Shown piece by piece: positions 22,001 to 33,000 of a stretch of 64,000 bases of DNA; position 1 is the first letter of the stretch, and every line of letters begins with the position of its first letter. Made by a program: the position numbers and the translations under genes. The DNA is from Diospyros lotus (Eukaryota; Streptophyta; Magnoliopsida; Ericales; Ebenaceae). Location: NCBI RefSeq assembly GCF_014633365.1, contig NC_068344.1, forward strand, positions 15,887,669-15,951,668, given 5' to 3'. Under the pieces are notes generated by a model. It saw nothing but the letters and a program-made list of their open reading frames with translations, searched no databases and had not been told where the DNA came from.

Positions 22001-25000
22001 TCATACTAGATAGGATTGTTCAAAATACTTATAACTGACTTGCTGTCACTATAAAGCTTTGTTGGTAGGGTTAGAGGCATTCACAAGTCTTCCATCAATC
22101 TTGTCAACCAAATCAGTTCACAAATGCCTTAGGCAATTGCCCTAAACTCTGCAACACTATTCCTTGCCACGAACTATTTCTTACTTCTCCATGTGACTAA
22201 GTTCTCCATTATGGATCCTGCCCAATCAACATCAGCAAATCCTTCAGCTCCTCTGTTATCCTTCTTTCGAAACAATAAACCTTTTCCTGGTGCCCTCTTT
22301 AGGAACCTCAAGATATGGTAGGCTGCATTCATATGTTGTTAAGTAAGTGAGTGCATAAATTGCCTCACAATGCTCACGGCATATGCAATATCCAAGCGAG
22401 TGAGTGATAGGTAGATTAACCTCTCAAATAACCTTTGATACCTTCCTTTATTAACAAAAGGATCCTTATCAGTTACTGAACACTTCCAATTTCTTTCAAC
22501 CAACGTTCTAAAACGTGCTAGGCGCTAGGCTAGCGCCTAGGCGAGGCCTAGGAAAAATGTTCTTACTTGTTGCAGCTGCTCAGCAAGTAGCAGCAATAGC
22601 AAGCAGCTGTTATAGCAACGCTTGCTGCTTTCTGCAATAAGAAGTAGCAACAACAAGCAGTTGTTACAGTGTCAACAACGCTTGTTGCTTGCTGCAACAA
22701 GGAGCAATCCATACATATTGGAGGAAGACGAGATCGACGATGAGAGAGAACGGCCAAGAGATGAGATTGGCAACAACGAGAGAGAACAGCCAAGAGATGA
22801 GATCGACGACGACGAGAGAGAACGGCCAAGAGACAAGATCGATGGCAAGAGAGAACGGCCAAGAGGCGAGATCGGCGGTAGAGAGAGAACAACGAAGAGA
22901 CGGGATCAGCGGTGGCGGAAAGAGAGAGAGAGAGAGAGAAACGACCCATGCGACGAACAACCAGAGAGAGAAAGGGAAAGGGGAACCAATCGTCGCCGCC
23001 AATCTATCGAGCCCAGTGCCTAGAGGGGAGTTACCCTTAATCACAACGGCCAGAGTCGCATTTTCGAACACTACTTTCAACAGATGTATAAGTGGGTTTA
23101 CTCCCCAACATACCAATATCTCTTAGGAGATCAAGAGTATACTTCCTTTGAGAGATTAAATGCCTTGTTTGCTCCTTGCTACTTCCATCCCGAGAAAGTA
23201 CTTCATTGTTCCCAAATTTTTAACCTCAAATTCCTCCCTTAACCTCTCCTAAATATCATCTCCAGTGATAATAATATCATCCACATACACAATCAAAATA
23301 GCCCTTTTTCCATTTGCTCCATGTTTAGTAAATAAAGTATGATATGTTTCCCCTTGCTTGTACCCAAATTTGATAAGAGTAGAACTAAACTTTTTAAACC
23401 ATGCTCTTGGTGATTGTTTTAATCCATAGAGCGATCGGTACAGTTTGCAAACCTTGCCCACGTTCTCTCTTTCCTCAAATCCGAGTGGAATCTTCATATA
23501 TATTTCTTCCTCTAACTCTCTATTTAGGAAGACATTCTTTATATCTAACTAAAACAATTCCCAATCAAGGTTAACAGCAAGAGATAATAGTACCCTTATG
23601 GGATTTAGTTTTGCCACAGGAGCAAATGTCTCCTCATAATCTATTCCATAGATTTGAGAGAACCATATTGCCACCAACCTTGCTTTATACCTGTCTATGC
23701 TTCCATCTTACCTATATTTGACAAAAAATACCCACTTACATCCAACAATCTTCTTATCCTTTAGAGTTTCAACAATTTCTCACGTATGATTGCCAATGGG
23801 CCTTCATTTCTTCCATAACAGCCTCCTTCCACCTAGGGTCTTTCATGGCCTCTTGAATATTCTATGGAACTGCCACTTCATCAATTGTTGTGGTGAATGC
23901 CCTAAATTGGGGTGACAATCTAGAGTGTGTTAAGGAGTTAGAGATAGTATACTTAACACAAGATCTTACCCCTTTTCAAATAGCAATAGGAACATCCAAC
24001 ATGTCACTGTCAACTTTGGTGCTCTCCTCACTTGTTAGACCATCTTTCGGTTCCAATAATTGGTTGAGTTGAGGAGCAGGATCTTTTGGTCTTCTAGATT
24101 AGACCTTTATAGGTTTATTTGAGGGCACTTCTCCTTCCGAATTAGAACCATAGGTTCAACTGGTTGAGTGATAAGCTGGTCGAAAGGGTAATCAAGAGAG
24201 GAGGTAGGTTTTGGACCATCTAATCGTGATTGTTCAGCTGTAATTGATGGAGGTAAATTAGCTACATCAAGTTGGGTTAGATCAGCACCTGAGGAGGGTG
24301 AGAGAGGAGAAGGAAGAGATATAGGCATAGAAACAGTGGGATCCCAATGGCCGCCTTCCCTTGTTATTTCCCTTTAAATGGAGACACTTGAGTAATAGGA
24401 TTCATGCTCAACAAATGTTACATCACAACAGATAAAGAACCTTTGTGATAGTGGGCAATAGCATTTGTACCTCTTTTGAGTTAGAGAGTAACCAAGAAAG
24501 ATACATTTAATAGCTTTTGGTTCAAGTTTATGATGGTTAGGTTTGATGTGATGAACATATATAGTGCAGCCAAATAATTTTGGAGGAAGGGAGCTTAGGA
24601 TTCGAGCAAGAGGAAAGATGCTCAACAAATTGTTTAAAGGGGTATGAAAATTGAGCACATTAGATGGCAGCCGATTTATCAAATAGGAGGCGATTAGAAT
24701 GGCTTCTCCCCAATACCTATTAGGAAGGGAACTAGTGAACATCAAGGAACGAGGAACTAAGTAGATGCCGATTTTTCCTCTCAGGAACCCCATTTTGTTG
24801 AGGGGTATAGGGACAGGTGCTTTGATGAAAAATCCAATGTGTTGTAAGGTATTGGGTAAATGAATGAGAAAAGTATTCCCGACTATTGTCAGTCCTAAGG
24901 ATGTCAATAGAGGACTATAATATATTAAGAATCGGCTTGTGAAAACTTTGAAACATAGCACACCTCAAATTTTTTCTTTCATAAGGTATACCCAACAAAC

Positions 25001-28000
25001 CCTAGTGTGGTCATCAATGAAAGTAACAAACCATCAGGTACCAGACAAGCTTGAAACTCTTGTTGGTCCCCATATGTCACTGTGGATCAAATAAAAGGGT
25101 TTGGGTGGTGTGTGTGGATGAGGTAGGTAAGTACTATGTGTTTGTTTGGCAAGAATACAATGTTCACACTAAAGAACTAGCTTTTCTTTATTGATAAATA
25201 AACTTGGATACAAACGTCTTAGGTATGAAAAACTTGGATGGCCAAGGCGTTTGTGCGAATTAGAACTAACAATAACAAAAGACGACTTATGTAGTAACTA
25301 ATCCATAGGAGAAGCCTTGTTCTCTAAAACCCGATAGAGTCTACATCGTTTGGTCTTCTGTAGATTTCACCATTAGCAGTCTCCCGTTGTTCGCCAGTGA
25401 CGATCAATCGAAGTTCTCAGTTGACAGCTTCCCATTCTATTGTACCTCTCGTCAGAATCCTATATCAAAAACCCAAAAAATTGAAACCCTAACCCCAATT
25501 TTCGTCTACTTTCATCAGTCTCCCATGGCCATCATCGCTGCAGATCTTGCCATCGCCATCGTCTTCCGCAGTTTTGCTTCGTCCTCGACCGTCGTTGCCA
25601 TTGTTTAGGCTTCCTCCACTGGTCTTCCGCGATTTGCTTCGTAACTAGTCTTCAGTCGTGGGTCTCCCACGGCAGTGTTCCAATGCTTACCCACCAATCT
25701 TCCGCGGCCGTCGATCTTTAACAGCTGTCTCTCACAGCCATCAGTCTTCCGCCACCATCATCGCTAGTCTTCCTCACAACCAACGCCTTCAGCGCCTACT
25801 CTCGCCGCAGCCATGCTCGCCATCATCACTGGCAATTGTTGCTTGTTTTCGCCACAACCAAGTTCACTATCGACTCCTCCGCCACTACCCATTGTCACTT
25901 CATCGCAACCATGTTCACCAACAGCTTCTTCTTCTATCGCCGCTATCGCAACTTGCTTCCGTCGTGGTTGTGCCTGCCATCGTCTTTGGAAATTTTGCTT
26001 CATCCCTGGCCGCTATCGTCGTTTGGCTATGAGGGCTTCTGGATGTTTTCCCTTTTTTCTAGGGAAGCTTCCTCTAGAAGCTTGTTGTATAATATAATAT
26101 ATATATATATATGTAATGTAAGCTTAACAACTTCTTTCTCCACCCAAAAGCTTTAATACACATGTATATATATATATATAATTCTTTTTCCACCAAGTTT
26201 CGTCAACAAGCTTTACTATATATAATGCCTGGTTTCTTTTTCAATTTTTTTTTTTTTGTATAAAGAAATAATTGAAAACTGAAACGGTGGCAGGTGCAAA
26301 AATATTAAACGAATGAGCATACCATTAGTGAGATTATCACATACGTGTAATGTCTTCCCCCAATTGATTTTATTAGACTTCCTGCAGCTTGAGTTTGTGT
26401 GAGAGCCATTGTTGTATTTTTAGGTTTTTTGGACATTTCCCATAGATGGCGCCAATTATTGTTATCAAGATACAACAATAAATTTATTTAATTAGAAACG
26501 TTATCGTCAAGCAGGCAAAATCTGCAAGGAAGAAAACAATCAGAGGGTGCGGGGAGGTCCTTGCGCAAACACTCTGATACTTAAGTCAGACATTGAAGAT
26601 GATGAAGACTATACTAAAACCAGTATTAGAGACGTACATTTTTAGTAATGAATGTCTACTTATTTATAAAGAGATATGGAATAATCTTAAATAGTCTGAG
26701 ATTATGATTCTTACAGATAACATTTATTTTGACATTTCCTAAACTCGTTAGGATTAGGATTCTGACATTTTGAAACCTATTAGGATTAGGATTAATACTA
26801 GGATTCTTATGGATGATATTTATTCCAATATTTCGAAATCCCTTTAGAATTAGAATTCGTTATGGATAATTGCTTATCTTTTTCTTGGAATATTTGGAGG
26901 GATTTTTGAATGTCGGAGTTATCTAGTTGGCGCAGGAACCCCTCCCCCCCCGGTCGGGGTTATGGGAAATTTACGCCTTTTAGCCCAAAGAGATATTTTA
27001 GGCTTTTTACTGGGCTTTTGCCTATGACACAACATCTATCTTTTGTTAAATTTGCAGCCCTCCTTATTTAGTTTCTTTTTAATGTATCTTTTTAATGGTT
27101 TATATTTGTGATGCTTCTAGAAGTTAATACTCTTTATTTCAATTATGTGTGCTTCACCTCGCTTAAGCATGCACTTCGCTTTACGGTTAATCTCCGTAGG
27201 TCTTCTTCGCTTAAGTGCACTTAGCGCTTTTGAAAATACTGTTAATCTATAATAATAAGACGAGGGTTTTTGAAAATGTCTCAAATGGATCAGAGGTTTC
27301 AATGGCTGAGATTAATTTGCAATGTATATGAAGGGTTGAGATTGGCTCAGATGAATGGATCTTCTCGCCCACTCACTCCCTTTGTCTTTCTCTCTCTCAC
27401 TCTATCTTTCTTTCTCTCACAGACCCACCCACCCACCCCTCACTCACTACCTCTCTCTCTCCCTCTCTCTTTCTCTCCATCACAGACCCACCCACCCACC
27501 CACGCCGACAATGGGAGGGGCAACCTACGAGCGGCGAGGGGCGACAACAGGCAATGCGAACTACAGGGGGCCGACGAGTGGGAGCGACCGGCTGGGGGGG
27601 CGACAGCGAAGGGAGGGGTGCAAACCAGGGGGGTGGGCCACGGCCGACGATGCTAGGGGCGAGGGGGGGCGACAGCCGGCGATAGTGCTCTTTGCAGTGG
27701 TGAGGACTAGGCGGTGCGAGCACAAAGGGAGGGGCGACGAGGGAGGGGTGAAAGGTTAGTGCTCGTAACGAGGAGGCGACGACCGACGATGCTCGTGACG
27801 GTGGAGGGGTGAGGGGAGCAACGGCCGGCTAATGGTGCTCTTTGGGAGAGAAAGAGAATGGGGGATGGCGGAGGAGATGAAGAGACCGACGCGATTGCGG
27901 ATCTAGTCCGGTGGTGCGGCGGCGAGAGGTGACAGCAGGCGGTGCGAACGACGGGGGGCCGACAGGTAGGGGCAACCGGTGGGAAGGGTGCGAACCGGGG

Positions 28001-30017
28001 GGGCAACAACCAACGATGTTAGCGGCAGTGGCGGGGGTAAGGGGGGCGACAGCCGACGGCAGTGCTCTTTGCGGTGGTGGGGATAAGGCAGTGCGAGCAC
28101 AGAGGGAGGGGCGATGGGCCAGTGCTCGCAGCGGGGGATGGCGAAGGAGATGAAGAGACAAATGCGATGGCAGATCTAGTCCGGTGGTAGCCGGAGGAGA
28201 CTGGTGCGGTGGATCTGAGAAGGAGAAGAACAAAGGGATGGTGGCTGGCAGTGGCTCGGCAGTGGCCGAAAAGCGTAGAGGGGGGCAGAGCGGAACTCTG
28301 AGCATTTTTCTGATAATCTTTGCATGCATAGAAGAGAGGTGGTCGCAACAAAGGTGCAGTAGCTGAGATGGGGCGGAGGAACGAAGATGTAGAGGCGATG
28401 GTGCGCGCGGCTTTAGCGGAGAAGTGGCGGCGGCGACGCCATTTGGGGCAGAGGTTAAAATCTCACCTTAACTCTTATACCATGTTCAAATCAGAAAAAA
28501 AAAAATTAGAAAATTATATAAACCACCACACAAATTACATAAAGTCCAGACACACACACATAATAAGATTATCAAAAAAATTAACATACATTTTGTACCA
28601 AATAAAGCAGAAACTACTCTAATACATTAACTCCAACTCTAGCCAAGATATATACAAAATTAGACAAGAGTAAATAAGTCAATATACACCAAATATAACT
28701 ACTCTAATACATTAACTCTAACTCTAACATGCTGTACCATTTGCTTAGATGAATCTGTTCAAGAATAAGAGTTCCACTATGTGGTTGTTCTAATGGTGAT
28801 GATGGTGTATATATATAGAGAGAGATTGTACTAAAAGGCATATGAAAGTTGTATACATTTTATCATTTTCCATTTTATTATTGTACATTCTCCCAATTGG
28901 AAGATACAGATTTGGATTGATACAATGACATTCAAAGCTGTGATGGAGAGTGAGCGAGTATTTACAATGACTTGTAGATAAATAACCCATTTTGATAAAC
29001 TAGATTAAAGAATTATCCATTTTGCAAATGTATTATATATAATTACGTTTTGTGGTCATTCTTTAATCTTATTTATGTTTAGGCACACTATGGGTTTATT
29101 TTGCAATGGTAAATAGTTTGAAATGGGCAAAACAATGGTTATTATTGTTTTGATCCCTAAAGCAATTGGTAAATGGTCATGTTGAGGCATGACGATGGTT
29201 AATATTATGATGTTTTATGGTAATCAGCATGCATATGACATGGTTTGGTTTTGATTATAAAATATATAAGTTTTGTAGACAGGTTAATATATTTGTGGCA
29301 TCATATTTTCCAAGGATATTCTGTCGAAAAATTGAAAATTTCTTACATTGATTTCAATTTACATTTTCAAAGGATACTCTCTCATTACATGGTTTTTGAA
29401 TTAAGCAAATTTTTTTAGTGACCCATAATATAATTCAATACCTCTTGCTTAGTTTTGTTCATTCATTGAGATAGCGATTGATTTATAAGTAGTTTATGTC
29501 ATTTTGTTTTTGTGATTAAAGTAGTCTGTGATTGAAAAATTTTATTGGTTTATTTTATCTGTCATTTTTACAAGTATTGATATAGTTGTTTGTGTAGGAA
29601 GAATGGTGTTGTGGTAATTAGTACATAGTTGGATTTTAGTGTGCATATGACATGATTTGATTATGATTATGAAATATATAAGTTTTGTAGACAGATTGAT
29701 ATATTTGTTGTATCATATTTTCAGAGGATACCCAGTCAAATTTTTGACAAAGTATCCACATTTTGACCATTTTTATTTCACTAAAGTCATGACATTAAAA
29801 ATTATCAAACGATTTTCAGATTAATGCATGTTTATATTCATTGTTTGATTATTTCATATTTAAGAACTATATACATTGTCTTTAAACACGTGATATAGGG
29901 CGAGTTTAGACTTTCAATTTAGTACGTGTCTGAGTTCAGTACTTGATTATTTCGTGTTCAAATTCTATGTTCGATTTTTTTTAGTTACACCGTGCCTGAA
30001 GGCACGAGTTATTCCTA

Positions 30018-30049
<32 letters not shown>

Positions 30050-33000
30050 AGACTCAATATTTGAGGGAAGACCAAGATCTTATACATGTAGAGCTGGCTC
30101 ATTCCATCTTATGGCTCAACAAAGACTCAAAAGAGAAGGAGTTCTAATATTTTAAACCAAATCTAGTTGATGTAGTAAACTAATCCAGTCAGACAATACA
30201 TCTGTAGCATTAATAACATGCATCCTAATGATGCATGTGCATTCTCTAAAGAAAATCCAGATCATTTCAAGGTGTAGAGATACAGTTCATAGCCTGAACA
30301 GGTTCATTCTCATTTCTGTATCTTTTATGAGGAGAGAAGAAGTAGCTTTTTCCTTTTTCATATTTGTGGAATTTTTGGGTGAGACTGCATACTTTGATAC
30401 CTAGGCTTTTGCGTTTTCATGTAAATGGTGGTGATGCTTCATTTGGCATCCTTTTTGTTACAAATAATAATAATAAACATTCTCATAAAAGAATTGGAAA
30501 CAAAAAAATCAAAGGGTAAGAAGATGGCAGAGCGAAGGAAATCTCCTCAATGAGGAATTGCACCAGAAAGCTGAAGAAGACAAAAGACCCTAGTTAAAGG
30601 ACATGCAAAGAAAGAATATTTTCCCTGTTATACTTTCACGATCCATAATCATAACACTCTTCTAAACATTCAAGATTCCTAGACTTTAACAGAAAAAAGA
30701 AAAACCTGTTCAAGTTTGGAACAATCTCCAATAATCTAAACATTGTTTTGGCCGATGCAATAAATCAAGTCAAAGGAATGAAAATATAGTTGCAACTGAT
30801 TCATCCTGCCTGCATGCCCTACACACATCAGTTAAGAAGAAGTTAATGCTACACTGATAACCTTGCCATGCTGAGATAGATACCTTTTAGTGCCACAAAC
30901 ACAAACTTGTCAAATAATATCACAATCTGGTTCGTGGATGAAAAGATGGATGTTATTTGGAATCACCATGAACTCTATTATGGATATATCAAAAGTAAAA
31001 TTTTAATTCTTTCTAATAGCCAATGATGATTTTATAGCATATTAGCATGGTTATTGAAGTCTAACCAATGTATCTCAGAACACATCCAAAGACAAGCAGC
31101 TGAACAAGAAAAACAATGTCTACATTCGGGAAGATGGACTGAGACAAATAACAGAAAATAAGGCAGGGATAAGCCAAGCAAGGAAAATCTTTCAAAGTTC
31201 CAAAATTGTTATGCTATGCTGTCCAGAATCCTTAGTGTAATGCCAAAGCATGAACATTACCTCATGCCCACACTCCTTTTGAGAAGGCATCGTTGATTGT
31301 CCGATGAAATCCAAAGGTAAGTTTCAGGGGTTTATTCATATGATTCAGTATGTAATTGCAACTATAATCACTAATTTTGTCAGGATATGAAGTGAAGCAA
31401 TAGCAGCAGTAATAATATGTATCTACCTGTTCTCGCAAGAAGAAAAACAGGGGAGCCATTTGGAGAATGGATAAGAATGCTTTCTTGATTCTTTTGAATT
31501 TATTGTAAATATTGAATGGAACCCCCAATTAGTTCATAAAACAAATTTTGTGCACTAAAGTTCAGGCCCTAAATACATCTTGTATAACTGGAATCCATAT
31601 ACAATTGTGCATAAATGCACATTCAAATCAAGTAACATTGGAAAGACCAGATAGTTAACTACCCAACCTTATATGTCATTTAAAGGTGTTGAACAGGGTC
31701 AGATATTGAGCTGAATAGCTGCTATTGAACTTACACAATGAACCAAAAAGGATCAGTTCAATAGGCAGTTATTGAACTGAAAATGATCGAGTTTTTAGGT
31801 CTGAAAATGTCAATTTAATTCAAAGAAAAGACCAATTCATATATGAACTGAAACAAAACCCTACACCCTAAATATATGTAATTGATCCCATTAATGGGAT
31901 TAAAGCTTGGTACTGTCATCATTTTTGTCTTCATTATAATACACTATTACCCCAACTGGAATTTAAATTTCATTTATCAAAAAATAGTAAAATATACAGA
32001 ACTTTCTATTGTCAATTTTTTTTAAGTCTAATCGCATTTTAGTATCCTACTTTCAGCTTATGACTTTGTTCTCCAGACAAAGTGTCACACCCTTAGGGTT
32101 GAGCGAAGATTAAGAGAATAATTTGGGGAAGAGATCAAATGGGAGGAGAGAAACAACAGATGAGATAAGGGACAGAAGATAACTGAGAGAGAGAGAGAGA
32201 CAGAAATATTAAGAGAGAACTGCAGCAAGAAAATTAGAGTATTCGAGAGAATGGAAATTAGAGAGAGAAGAAGAAGATATGAGAGAATTACAAACTATTT
32301 ATTAATTCCATTCCTCCCCCAACATAGGTTGTGGCTTCAATATATAAGCTCACAGATGCAATCTCCTTACTTACAAGACAAGGAATTATAGCTACCTTAG
32401 CAATAGAACAAAAAGGAAAAAGTTAAGCCCCCGGGCATGGCACAAGTGATAAAGCTCCCAAGTTTTCTTGGGAGTGGCGAGAGATCAACTCTTGGTGGAA
32501 CCAGAAATGCCTCACTTGTTCGCATGGGAGTGTATAAGTTTGCAACCACATCCAATTTACCCGAAGGCCAAATCAAGGGGGAAAGGTCGATCTTCTCCAA
32601 AACTAAGTGTACGAAACCGGAACACCTGGGTTATCAAGAAAAAAAAAAAAAAGGCAAAAGGAACAAATAGCCTTGACAGAAATTAAAAAAAAAAAAAACA
32701 GAAAAGCAAAATTACAAGTACTACCTTGAAATGTGACAAATGTCTAATTTTCGGCTTGGCGGCAAAGAAAGTCTCTAAAATGAAAGATAGTTGCATCAAT
32801 TAAAAAATAAAAAATAAAAACTAGCAAACAGGAATATTATCAAGAACAATACCAGGCAAATATTTTCCCCTTGGCTGCATTTGTCTGGTTCAGCTTCACC
32901 CTCTTGTTCATCAAGAATTGCATCAATGAGAATCTTGTATGCATCAGCTTCAATAAAAGGCCACCCTTCATCCCCACCATACTCCTGCAACAAAACCCTC

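Larger units (their letters stand above)
21788..25370 (-). mobile_element. Ty1/copia retrotransposon, broken and 5'-truncated
   Basis: Order on the minus strand: integrase (25.37-24.37 kb), RT (about 23.5 kb), RNase H (to 21.8 kb), polypurine tract, 3' LTR. Integrase before RT is the copia order. Gag, protease and the 5' LTR are missing: recognisable copia sequence stops near 25370. There are many stops and frameshifts, and a foreign insertion of about 600 bp at 22.5-23.1 kb. It sits in the large intron of the WIYLD gene, same strand. Confidence 0.9.

Noticed and set aside
27355..28351. Many overlapping ORFs over 100 codons on both strands
   Set aside because: Strong G/C strand bias removes stops in several frames; products are Pro/Arg/Gly/Ser-rich with no domain.
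31261..31300. Candidate WIYLD exon ending CATGAG|GTAATG
   Set aside because: The frame and end phase fit, but no AG acceptor exists between the last in-frame stop and the donor except for a 15-bp microexon in the wrong phase.
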